NCBI GenBank assembly: GCA_964583605.1 | Contig: CAZOWL010000055.1 | Span: forward strand, 1 to 29,420 | Source of the DNA: CAZOWL01 sp964583605 | Lineage (GTDB): Bacteria; Pseudomonadota; Gammaproteobacteria; Chromatiales; Chromatiaceae | DNA length: 29,420 nucleotides | Direction of reading: 5' to 3' | Part shown: positions 22,774 to 29,420 of the stretch, piece after piece | How the letters are laid out: every line of letters begins with the position of its first letter | Numbering within the stretch: position 1 is the first letter of the stretch | Notes under the pieces: model-generated | Seen by the model: the letters and a program-made list of their open reading frames with translations, nothing else | Databases searched by the model: none | Told to the model about the DNA's origin: nothing | Made by a program: the position numbers and the translations under genes

Positions 22774-23742
22774 ATGGCGCCCGCACGTGAAAGTCTCGAC
22801 CCGGGGACTCTGATTGGCGGATATCGCATCATTAAGCTGATTGGTACGGGCGGCTTCAGCCTGATCTACCTCGCCAGCGATGAGGAGAACGGCGATGAGG
22901 TCGTGCTCAAGGAGTACATGCCGAAGAGGATCGCGGCTCGCGATGTCCGCAAGCAGGTTGTTCCGGCACGCCCCGAATATGCCGAGAATCTTTGGCACGG
23001 TCGACGGCTGTTCTTCCAAGAGGTCAAGGCGATGGCCTCCCTTGACCATCCGAACATCCTCAGCGTGCGCGACTTCTTTCTCGCCAACGGCACCAGCTAT
23101 CTGGTCACCAGGTATCAGCGCGGCCGCAACCTCTGGTCTTACATCCAGGAGCGCGGCGGTGGCCTGAGTCCGACCTTCATCCTGCAGGTCTTCTTACCGG
23201 TCCTCGATGCCCTGGCCCTGATCCATTCGAGCTCTCTACTGCACCTCGATGTCAAGCCGGGCAACATCCACCTCCGCCACGGTTACCAGCCGCTGCTCCT
23301 AGACCTCGGCGCGGTCCATCGGGTCGGGGAGGGGCGTGGCCAGGGTGGACAGATCGTCTCGGCCGGTTACTCGCCGCTGGAGCAATACTACGGGAGCGGT
23401 AACATCGGGCCCTGGACCGACGTCTATGCCGCCGGTGCGAGCATGCGCACCTGCATCGAAGGACGGCCGCCGTTGCCGGCCGTCGAGCGACTGAAGAACG
23501 ACACGCTGTCGCCGCTCGTGCGTCGCTCCGGTGAGCGCTACCCGCGCTACCTGCTGGAGGCCATCGACTCGTCGATGAGGATGGATCCAGGCGAGCGTCC
23601 CCAAGATGCCGGGGAGCTGTTGGTCGCGCTGCAGCCGCATTTTGGCTCAGGTCCCGCCATCGCAAGACATGATCAGCACCCGGGCTGCCACGTCCGACGG
23701 GATTTGACGGCGACGCGCTCGCCCCGGAACATACGTGGATGA
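22774..23742 (+). CDS. Hanks-type serine/threonine protein kinase
   Basis: This 322-residue kinase has a glycine loop GTGGFS (24-29), VVLKEYMP with Lys46, helix-C Glu83, catalytic HLDVKPGN (His157, Asp159, Lys161, Asn164), a metal-binding motif DLG (177-179, replacing DFG), and SAGYSPLEQY with GPWTDVYAAGA. All catalytic residues are present. A short tail of about 30 residues follows the kinase domain, with no membrane helix, PASTA or FHA domain. It is first in the run leading to rph (21-base gap). A PP2C phosphatase partner is often next to such kinases but is not seen in this window. Its substrates are unknown. Confidence 0.92.
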   Translation: MAPARESLDPGTLIGGYRIIKLIGTGGFSLIYLASDEENGDEVVLKEYMPKRIAARDVRKQVVPARPEYAENLWHGRRLFFQEVKAMASLDHPNILSVRDFFLANGTSYLVTRYQRGRNLWSYIQERGGGLSPTFILQVFLPVLDALALIHSSSLLHLDVKPGNIHLRHGYQPLLLDLGAVHRVGEGRGQGGQIVSAGYSPLEQYYGSGNIGPWTDVYAAGASMRTCIEGRPPLPAVERLKNDTLSPLVRRSGERYPRYLLEAIDSSMRMDPGERPQDAGELLVALQPHFGSGPAIARHDQHPGCHVRRDLTATRSPRNIRG

Positions 23743-23763
23743 GCCCGATCCGAGATCTTCAGC

Positions 23764-24513
23764 ATGACGCGTCCGTCAAAACGCCGCCCGGATGAGCTGC
23801 GCCCTCTGCGCTTCACGCGCGGCTTCACCTCCCATGCCGAGGGCTCGGTCCTCGTCGAGGTCGGCAACACGCGCGTTCTGTGCACGGCGAGTGTCGTGGA
23901 CGGCGTGCCCCCTTTCCTCAAGGGTCAAGGCCAAGGTTGGCTGACCGCCGAGTACGGGATGCTGCCGAGGGCCACCAGCGAACGCTCCCCGCGCGAGGCG
24001 GCCCGCGGTCGGCAGGGAGGTCGCACGCTCGAGATCCAGCGGCTGATCGGGCGGGCCCTGCGCGCCGCCGTTGATCGCCGCCGGCTCGGCGAGCGGACGC
24101 TGACACTCGACTGCGACGTGCTTCAGGCCGACGGGGGCACGCGCACGACGGCCATCACGGGTGCCTGGCTGGCTACGCATGACGCCTTGGCGCATCTCAT
24201 GTCCAGAGGGGACCTCAGCGAGTCACCGCTCGTCCATCAGATCGCTGCGGTGTCGGTTGGCCTCTATCGTGGCCAGCCCGTCCTGGACCTCGACTATGCC
24301 GAGGACGCCATCGCGGAGACCGATATGAACGTCGTCATGGACGAGGGCGGACGCTTCATCGAGGTGCAGGGTACGGCAGAGGGCCGCAGCTTCTCGCGCA
24401 CCGAGCTCGATGCCTTGCTGACGCTGGCCGCGGGCGGTATTGGCGAGATCCTGATCGCGCAGCGGGCTGCCCTTGACGCAGCGCACCCACTGCCGCAATC
24501 GGGCCGGCAGTAG
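23764..24513 (+). CDS. rph: Ribonuclease PH
   Basis: This phosphate-dependent 3'-5' exoribonuclease trims tRNA 3' ends. Its 249 residues show RPDELRPLRFTRGFTSHAEGSVLVEVGNTRVLCTAS, GWLTAEYGMLPRAT, RTLEIQRLIGRALRAAVD, LDCDVLQADGGTRTTAITGA, and DLDYAEDAIAETDMNVVMD with the catalytic acidic residues, followed by EVQGTAEG. Length and motifs are complete. It is immediately followed by rdgB. Confidence 0.97.
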   Translation: MTRPSKRRPDELRPLRFTRGFTSHAEGSVLVEVGNTRVLCTASVVDGVPPFLKGQGQGWLTAEYGMLPRATSERSPREAARGRQGGRTLEIQRLIGRALRAAVDRRRLGERTLTLDCDVLQADGGTRTTAITGAWLATHDALAHLMSRGDLSESPLVHQIAAVSVGLYRGQPVLDLDYAEDAIAETDMNVVMDEGGRFIEVQGTAEGRSFSRTELDALLTLAAGGIGEILIAQRAALDAAHPLPQSGRQ

Positions 24514-24527
24514 ACCGAGGCGCACAG

Positions 24528-25142
24528 GTGAAACGGCCACGTCGCGAGCAGATCATGGTCCTGGCCAGCGGGAATTCGGGCAAGATAGCCGAGATCAATG
24601 CCTTGCTTCTGGACACCGGGATCAGGGTCCGGTCCCAGGGCGATTTCGGCGTGTGTGAGGCGGCTGAGACGGGGCTGACCTTTGTCGAGAACGCCCTGCA
24701 GAAGGCCCGTCATGCCGCACGGGAAACCGGGCTCGCCGCGATCGCTGACGACTCCGGCCTGGAGGTGGACGCCTTGGGCGGGGCCCCTGGTATCCATTCG
24801 GCGCGCTATGCCGGCCAGGGGGCGAGCGATGCCGACAATATCGCCAAGCTCCTCGCCGCGATGACGGACATCGCCGAGCCGGAGCGCACGGCTCGGTTTC
24901 AGTGTGTCATGGTGGCGCTGCGTCATGCCGAGGATCCGACGCCCGTCATCTGCCAGGGGACCTGGGAAGGGTGCATCGTCATGGCACCCCGCGGGCGCGC
25001 CGGCTTCGGTTATGATCCGGTGTTCTTCGTGCCGAGCCACGGCATCACCGCGGCCGAGCTCGACCCAGAGGTTAAGAACGCGCTGAGCCATCGAGGCCAG
25101 GCGTTGCGCGAGCTGGTCCGGCGCCTCGAGAGCCGCCTGTGA
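24528..25142 (+). CDS. rdgB: Non-canonical purine NTP pyrophosphatase (dITP/XTP)
   Basis: This house-cleaning nucleotidase of the Ham1/RdgB family hydrolyses dITP, ITP and XTP to monophosphates. Its 204 residues show LASGNSGKIAEI, ETGLTFVENALQKARHAA, IADDSGLEVDALGGAPGIHSARYAG, GRAGFGYDPVFF and ALSHRGQAL. The GTG at 24528 has GAGG upstream. Its TGA overlaps the GTG of the next gene (GTGA). Confidence 0.97.
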   Translation: MKRPRREQIMVLASGNSGKIAEINALLLDTGIRVRSQGDFGVCEAAETGLTFVENALQKARHAARETGLAAIADDSGLEVDALGGAPGIHSARYAGQGASDADNIAKLLAAMTDIAEPERTARFQCVMVALRHAEDPTPVICQGTWEGCIVMAPRGRAGFGYDPVFFVPSHGITAAELDPEVKNALSHRGQALRELVRRLESRL

Positions 25143-25891
25143 GCGAGACCGACGCAATCGGCACGGCTCAGGCCCTGGTGGCTCCAGCCGAGCGCAATTC
25201 CCGCTCAGGTGGGGCTGGCGCTGGGGTCGAGCGGGTGCTGGCGCGTATCCGTGCCGCCGAGCGGCGCTTCGGCCGGCCAGAAGGGAGCGTCAGCTTGCTC
25301 GCCGTCAGCAAGCGTCAAGGTGCGGCGAAGATCCGCGCCGCGCTGGCCTCTGGCCAGCGTGCGTTCGCTGAGAGCTACCTACAGGAGGCCCTGGCAAAGC
25401 AATCCGAGCTTGGCGAGCTCGATATCGAATGGCATTTCATCGGCCGCCTTCAGGGCAATAAGACGCGGTCTATCGCTGAGCATTTCGATTGGACCCACAG
25501 CCTGAGCGACGTTCGTCATGCGCGGCGATTGAGCGACCAACGGCCGCCTGGGCGCGGCCCCCTGCAGGTCTGCCTGCAGGTCAACCTGAGCGGGGAAGCG
25601 ACCAAGGCGGGTGTGGCTCCAGAGGCCGCGGGCGAGCTGCTCGCCGGATGTCGGGGGTTGACCGGACTTGAAGTCCGCGGCCTCATGACGCTGCCGGCCC
25701 CCGCATTGAGCCTGGCCGAGCAAAGGCGTCCCTTTCGGGTCTTGCGCGAGCTACGCGATGCGTTGGCGACCGCCGAGCAACCGCTCGACGTCCTCTCGAT
25801 GGGCATGTCCGATGACATGGAGGCGGCCATTGCCGAGGGCGCGACGATGGTCAGAGTCGGTACGGCCGTCTTCGGTCCTCGCCCCGATTAG
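25139..25891 (+). CDS. yggS: YggS/PLPBP-family pyridoxal phosphate homeostasis protein
   Basis: This 250-residue PLP-binding TIM-barrel protein keeps pyridoxal phosphate and amino acid pools balanced. It shows SLLAVSKRQ with the PLP lysine Lys58, FAESYLQEALAKQ, EWHFIGRLQGNKTRSI, VCLQVNLSGEATKAGV, LEVRGLMTLP, LSMGMSDDMEAAIAEGATMVRVGTAVFG (phosphate-binding). The N-terminus is about 25 residues longer than usual, with Ala/Ser/Gly-rich sequence, and a later start is possible. The GTG overlaps the rdgB stop. It lies in the common yggS-proC-yggT order. Confidence 0.96.
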   Translation: MSETDAIGTAQALVAPAERNSRSGGAGAGVERVLARIRAAERRFGRPEGSVSLLAVSKRQGAAKIRAALASGQRAFAESYLQEALAKQSELGELDIEWHFIGRLQGNKTRSIAEHFDWTHSLSDVRHARRLSDQRPPGRGPLQVCLQVNLSGEATKAGVAPEAAGELLAGCRGLTGLEVRGLMTLPAPALSLAEQRRPFRVLRELRDALATAEQPLDVLSMGMSDDMEAAIAEGATMVRVGTAVFGPRPD

Positions 25892-25918
25892 ACACCTCAC
25901 GATCGCCTAGGGGGAGCC

Positions 25919-26749
25919 ATGAAGCAAGCACAGATTGCCTTCGTCGGTGGCGGCAATATGGCGGGCAGCCTGATTGCCGGATTGATCGCCGACGGCTACG
26001 CACCTGAACGTCTCACGGTCAGCGATCCCGACCGGGGCAAGACGGCCGCGTTGGCGGCGCGATTCGGCATTCGTGTTGCCGAATCCAACATCGACGCCGT
26101 CGCGTACGCCGATACCCTGGTGCTGTGCGTGAAGCCACAGGCGGCCCGCGCGGTCTGCGAGGAGCTCGCCGGACATCTCGGGCAGAGCCTCTTTCTGGTC
26201 ATCTCGGTGATGGCCGGCGTGCAGGAGACCGATATCGAGACCTGGCTCGGCGCACCAATACCCATCGTGCGCGCGATGCCCAATACGCCGGCGATGCTGC
26301 AATCGGGCGCCGTTGGCTTGCATGCGTCAGCGCGTGTCAGTGAGACCCAACGCAATCAGGCCGAGACGGTTCTGCGGGCCGTCGGTATGGTCCGCTGGGT
26401 GGCCAACGAGGAGTTCATCGACGCCGTTACCGCGATCTCCGGCAGCGGTCCAGCCTATTTTTTCCTGATGATGGAGGCGCTGGAGGAGGCCGGCGTGGCG
26501 CTCGGTCTCCCCGCCGAGGATGCCCGCCTGTTGACGATCCAGACCGCGCTGGGTGCGGCGCGGATGGCGATCGAGGTCGGTGATCCGCCGGCGAGCCTGC
26601 GTGAGCGTGTGACATCTCCGGGGGGGACTACGGAGGCCGCATTGAAGGTCTTCGCAGCGAGAGGCTTCAGCGACCTGATTGCCGAGGCCGCCGCCGCGGC
26701 CAAGCAGCGCGCGGCTGAGCTATCCGACCAATTGACGGGGCAGTCATGA
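25919..26749 (+). CDS. proC: Pyrroline-5-carboxylate reductase
   Basis: This is the last enzyme of proline synthesis, reducing P5C with NAD(P)H. Its 276 residues show the Rossmann motif FVGGGNMAGSLIAGL, LCVKPQ, VRAMPNTPAMLQSGAVGL, ISGSGPAYFFLMMEALEEAGVALGL and TSPGGTTEAAL (P5C signature). A strong GGGGGAG site precedes the ATG. Its TGA overlaps the yggT ATG (ATGA). Confidence 0.97.
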   Translation: MKQAQIAFVGGGNMAGSLIAGLIADGYAPERLTVSDPDRGKTAALAARFGIRVAESNIDAVAYADTLVLCVKPQAARAVCEELAGHLGQSLFLVISVMAGVQETDIETWLGAPIPIVRAMPNTPAMLQSGAVGLHASARVSETQRNQAETVLRAVGMVRWVANEEFIDAVTAISGSGPAYFFLMMEALEEAGVALGLPAEDARLLTIQTALGAARMAIEVGDPPASLRERVTSPGGTTEAALKVFAARGFSDLIAEAAAAAKQRAAELSDQLTGQS

Positions 26750-27330
26750 GCGAGTCGTATTTCACTAACCCGCTGGTATTCTTGATCCAGACGCTGTTCG
26801 GCCTCTATATCACGGTCGTCATTCTGCGCTTCGTGCTGCAGTGGGTTCGGGCCGATTTCTACAACCCGATCTCCCAGTTCGTGGTGAAGGTCACGACTCC
26901 GTTGCTGGGGCCGTTGCGCCGAGTCGTGCCCGGGATCGGCGGCGCCGATATCGCCTCCCTGGTCCTCGCGTGGCTCCTGAAGTCGACCGAGCTGATCCTG
27001 ATCGGGCTGCTCATCGGCGCCGAGCGCAATCTCCTCGGTGCCTTTCTTTGGTCACTGCCAGCCCTGATCGGCCTAACGATCAATGTCTTCCTGTTTGCGG
27101 TCTTCATCCGCGTGATTCTGAGCTGGATCCGCCCGGATCCATACCACCCTGGTGTCGTGCTGCTCGATCGCATCACTGATCCCCTGCTCCGGCCGGCACA
27201 GCGCCTCTTGCCACCGATCGGCGGCATCGATCTGTCACCGATGCTGGTCTTGATCGGGCTCGTGCTGTTGCGGATGTTGATCCTGCCCCCGCTGCAGGTC
27301 TTGACGTGGAGTCCGGCATGGGTCATTTGA
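26746..27330 (+). CDS. yggT: YggT-family integral membrane protein
   Basis: This 194-residue membrane protein has two tandem YggT repeats, each a hydrophobic helix followed by the conserved FVLQWVRADFYNPISQFVVKVT-like and FIRVILSWIRPDPYHPGVVLLDRIT-like segments and a TxPLLxPxRRxxPxIGGxD motif (PLLGPLRRVVPGIGGADI; PLLRPAQRLLPPIGGIDL). About four membrane helices are predicted by eye. Its function is poorly defined; the family has been tied to osmotic tolerance and, in Gram-positives, to division. The gene overlaps proC by 4 bases. Confidence 0.93.
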   Translation: MSESYFTNPLVFLIQTLFGLYITVVILRFVLQWVRADFYNPISQFVVKVTTPLLGPLRRVVPGIGGADIASLVLAWLLKSTELILIGLLIGAERNLLGAFLWSLPALIGLTINVFLFAVFIRVILSWIRPDPYHPGVVLLDRITDPLLRPAQRLLPPIGGIDLSPMLVLIGLVLLRMLILPPLQVLTWSPAWVI

Positions 27331-27489
27331 GCTTCGTGTCCGCGGCGACTCGGCGTTCGTGGGAGGGCCCCTGGGTCACGCGGCCGCCGACCCGAGAGCA
27401 GATCGAGGCCGGATCCGTATTGCGCTCGACCGCGCCCCGCGCCGCTGCCTGGCTCAGTCCCGGCCGAACGCCCTGCGCTTGGCTCTGAA
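27331..27489. other. 159-base gap between yggT and yggU
   Basis: The two genes are usually adjacent or overlapping. The gap is GC-rich, carries no recognised motif or repeat, and has an overlapping plus-strand frame (27306-27488) with no protein-like features. yggU has no clear ribosome-binding site here. Confidence 0.4.
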
Positions 27490-27783
27490 ATGAGCTGGTA
27501 TCGTTGGGAGGGGGATGTCCTCTGGCTCAGCCTGAAGGTACAACCGCGGGCCAAGCGCAACGCCTTCACCGGTGCCCTTGGGGACCACTTCCGGGTCCAG
27601 ATCACGGCGCCACCGGTCGATGGCAAGGCCAATGACCGCCTGCGGCGCCTGCTCGCCGAGACCTTCGCTGTGCCGCTGAGCCGCGTAGAGCTGCTGTCCG
27701 GTGAAGCCGGCCGCACCAAGCAGCTGCGTATTCACGCACCAGGTCTCCTGCCAGGCTTTGTCCCACCGCCTCCCGACGCCTGA
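27490..27783 (+). CDS. yggU: DUF167 / YggU family protein
   Basis: This small 97-residue soluble protein of the UPF0235/YggU family has the typical WLSLKVQPRAKRNAF, FRVQITAPPVDGKANDRLRRLLAETF and SRVELLSGEAGRTKQLRI segments. Its function is unknown. It is the end of the kinase-rph-rdgB-yggS-proC-yggT run and convergent with the small secreted protein gene. Confidence 0.93.
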   Translation: MSWYRWEGDVLWLSLKVQPRAKRNAFTGALGDHFRVQITAPPVDGKANDRLRRLLAETFAVPLSRVELLSGEAGRTKQLRIHAPGLLPGFVPPPPDA

Positions 27784-27850
27784 TGCGTCAAATCGGCGCG
27801 TCAGGCATCGGCGGGCGAGTCGCGGTGGGCGGTGGATGTGCTCCGCCTGG

Positions 27851-28163
27851 TCAGAAGTTGAGGTCGGGATTACCGCCGAAGCCAACGTAAAGGTCTGGCC
27901 GCGGGCCGTTGTTCTTCCCATCCCGGCGCGAGCTGAAGAGATCCTGATTGCCATCGCTTAGGCCGTAGTAGATATCAATCAGGACCGCCACCGACACCTG
28001 GCTGCACACCAATTCGGCCCTCGGTCCCGCGCTGGGCCATGAGGTTCCCGACCGAGAGGTCGGTGTTGCCGTCAGCCAGACCAAAATAGAGGTCATCCGC
28101 GGTCGCGACCGTGCCAACAAGGAACGCGGCCACGGGTAAGACGGAAGCTATGTGCTTGATCAT
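27851..28163 (-). pseudogene. Small secreted protein with DxYxGxxDGNxDL repeats, frameshifted
   Basis: The ATG at 28163 follows GGAGAGCG. The first frame gives a signal peptide (MIKHIASVLPVAAFLVGTVATA, cleavage likely after ATA), then DDLYFGLADGNTDLS and VQPGVGGGPD, and a stop at 27975. Deleting one T of the gattgat around 27977-27981 restores GPDDIYYGLSDGNQDLF and a third unit PDLYVGFGGNPDLNF, ending at 27851. The intact product would be about 103 residues, mature size about 80, built of three repeats of D-x-Y-x-G-(L/F)-x-x-G-N-x-D-L. I recall similar short periplasmic proteins of unknown function in purple and other proteobacteria, but cannot name a family. The frameshift may be real or a sequencing error. 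Confidence 0.7.
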
Positions 28164-28608
28164 TTCGCTCTCCAGTTGGTTACCAAGGCACCTTGCGGCG
28201 CCAAAGTTGCCGGGCAGGCCGTTTCGGGAACGGGTGCGTCCCGTTCTGAGAAAAAGATTAGGACGAGCGACACCCCGCGGAGAGCGAAAAAAGCACAGTG
28301 CCGCGGTGAGGTATTGACCCTCGCGCTGCATCGCGGACAGCCTCGCCTGAGCGAGGCCGTACCAACTTCTGCGCCGCAAGGCAGGGAGCGCGGTGCATCG
28401 GCCTCGCCTCGGGATTTCCAGCGCAGTCGTCACGGTGCTCCAAGGTCTAACCTGACGCCCGGAGTTGCAACCGGACCCCCCTAGGTTGTTCCTGTGCCCC
28501 CGCTTGGTGTTACCGTGACCACACGGCGTAGGGTACGCACCGCGGACCTCCCCACTGCGAGCGTTGTTCGCGCAGTTCGTAGCCTATTGAAGAGAAAGGG
28601 TTCAGCCG
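28164..28608. other. 445-base intergenic stretch
   Basis: This divergent region lies between the small secreted protein and the dehydrogenase subunit. It is GC-rich, with short A-runs at 28249-28256 and 28284-28291, and a short caacc/ggttg inverted repeat around 28470-28489. No confident promoter and no coding sequence. Confidence 0.4.
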
Positions 28609-29195
28609 ATGCGACGCGAGCCATGCTGCTGCGAGATCTCCAGCGCGCCGGTGGCCGGCGCGTTAACCGAATGGCGCCGGACGCTGATGACCAGGCGCCG
28701 TTTCCTGCTTGGTCTCGCCGGCGGCTCGGTGGCCGCACTGTTCGGCATCCCCGCGGCGCGCGCTGCTTCCGCGCCGCTCGGAGCTGAGCTGGGCAATCCT
28801 CGATGCCGTGCAGCAGCACCTGCTGCCATCGGAGCCAGACAGCCCTGGCGCGCGCGAGATCAACGCCCTGGGCTATCTGCGCTTCGTGGTCGGCGATCCA
28901 AAGGTCGATCGGAACGAGCGCGATTTCCTGCTTGAAGGTGTCACGTGGCTCGAGGATCTCTGCCACGGGCAGGAAGGGCAGTCCTTTATGGCCCTGGGTC
29001 CAAGCGAGCGCGGGCGCCTGCTACGCCAGGTTGCTCGCAGCGAGGCCGGCGAGAACTGGCTCTCGACGCTGCTCCTCTATCTGATGGAGGCCCTTCTGAC
29101 CGACCCTGCCTACGGCGGTAACCCGGGCGGTATCGGCTGGCGCTGGCTCGAGCACATCCCCGGCTTCCCGCGCCCGACCGCGGAGACCATCTACC
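28609..29195 (+). pseudogene. Gluconate 2-dehydrogenase subunit 3-like protein with Tat signal, frameshifted
   Basis: The N-terminus (ATG at 28687, or 28609 with AAAGG upstream) carries a twin-arginine signal TRRRFLLGLAGGSVAALFGIPAARA. The mature domain continues in the +1 frame from about 28787: SWAILDAVQQHLLP, GAREINALGYLRFVV, FLLEGVTWLEDLC, GENWLSTLLLYLMEALLTDPAYGGNPGGIGWRWLEHIPGFPRP. This is the gluconate_2-dh3 small subunit that escorts a FAD-dependent GMC dehydrogenase through the Tat pathway. A frameshift between 28775 and 28787 separates signal and body. Similarity ends near 29195, where the GMC sequence begins in another frame. Confidence 0.75.
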
Positions 29196-29369
29196 TCCGG
29201 TTGGGACTTCTGGAACGGCAACATGGTCGGGGGCTCGAGCAACCTGATGAGCGGCTTCTTCCACCGCCTGAAGCCCATCGACTTCCACCAGCGCTCGGAG
29301 CTCGGCCCGATCGCGGGGGCCGATCGTGTCGATTGGCCAATCGGCTACGATGACCTCGAGCCCTACTAA
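29193..29369 (+). pseudogene. GMC-family oxidoreductase fragment (gluconate-type dehydrogenase large subunit)
   Basis: This internal fragment of about 58 codons reads SGWDFWNGNMVGGSSNLMSG, then FFHRLKPIDF, GPIAGADRVDWPIGYDDLEPY and a stop. It is the FAD-contacting GGSSxxMSG region and the conserved DWPIxYDDLEPYY motif of GMC oxidoreductases. The first 100 or so residues, including the GxGxxG FAD motif and any start codon, are missing and are replaced by the end of the small-subunit gene. The TAA at 29367-29369 is formed by the palindromic repeat (ctaacgatca) that begins at 29366. The rest of the gene is outside the window or lost. Confidence 0.75.
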
Positions 29370-29420
29370 CGATCATGGGGCGAGCCGACCCACCCCGGAC
29401 GATGAAACGTCGCCTCGCCC
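29366..29420 (+). repeat. Terminal copy of the 66-bp palindromic element (truncated by window edge)
   Basis: The sequence ctaacgatcatggggcgagc and onwards matches the copy at 1-54 (opposite orientation) with one mismatch, including the two subtype differences from the internal copies. It starts within the TAC codon of the GMC motif DDLEPY and supplies the stop. Confidence 0.85.

Noticed and set aside
22555..23049. N-terminal extension of yicC into the kinase region
   Set aside because: Family similarity begins at MPKSMTAF with a good ribosome-binding site at 22554. The extension is antisense to the kinase.
1..29420. CRISPR array, tRNA or rRNA genes, integrase or transposase genes
   Set aside because: No regularly spaced repeats, cloverleaf with TTCGANTC-type loop, rRNA-like sequence or transposase motifs were seen on either strand.

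Overview
The window looks like one contig of a high-GC gammaproteobacterium, most likely in or near the Chromatiales (purple or colourless sulfur bacteria). That placement is an inference from base composition, protein style, and gene order: yicC-gmk-rpoZ-spoT running away from rph-rdgB-yggS-proC-yggT-yggU, a ChuW/HutW-type heme operon, and a short LOV photoreceptor. No rRNA or tRNA is present to confirm it.

Layout. (1) 1-5483, minus strand: a heme-utilisation operon reading from 5483 towards 1. It holds a small hypothetical protein, a HmuS-HmuT fusion, a HmuU permease piece, a HmuV ATPase, a HutW/ChuW-like radical SAM enzyme, and an SDR (YeeZ-like) gene cut off at the window edge. Three of these genes are visibly damaged. 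(2) 5484-6153: a non-coding stretch with a probable promoter/operator and a 66-bp palindromic repeat. (3) 6154-10628: two divergent pairs, an ATP-grasp ligase with a CocE/NonD hydrolase (minus) and an SRPBCC protein with a short LOV photoreceptor (plus). (4) 10871-14521: fumarase C, RidA, PurC and a gamma-class carbonic anhydrase. (5) 14514-17561: a membrane PAS-GAF-PAS-GGDEF-EAL protein with a degraded EAL domain. (6) 18070-22554, minus: spoT, rpoZ, gmk and yicC, with a repeat cluster between rpoZ and gmk. (7) 22774-27783, plus: a Ser/Thr kinase, rph, rdgB, yggS, proC, yggT and yggU. (8) 27851-29420: a frameshifted gene for a small secreted protein with internal repeats, then a frameshifted Tat-exported dehydrogenase small subunit joined to a fragment of its GMC oxidoreductase partner.

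Two patterns stand out. First, a 66-bp palindromic element occurs complete at 5994-6059 and nearly complete at 20894-20957. A variant subtype of it forms both extreme ends of the window, where it interrupts two different coding sequences. Second, the clear lesions (missing N- and C-termini, fusions, frameshifts) fall in accessory loci (heme uptake, GMC dehydrogenase, small secreted protein), while the housekeeping genes read intact. This suggests erosion of dispensable functions, possibly linked to repeat expansion, although local assembly error must be excluded. The best candidate for an undescribed functional module is the divergent LOV/SRPBCC and ATP-grasp/hydrolase cluster.
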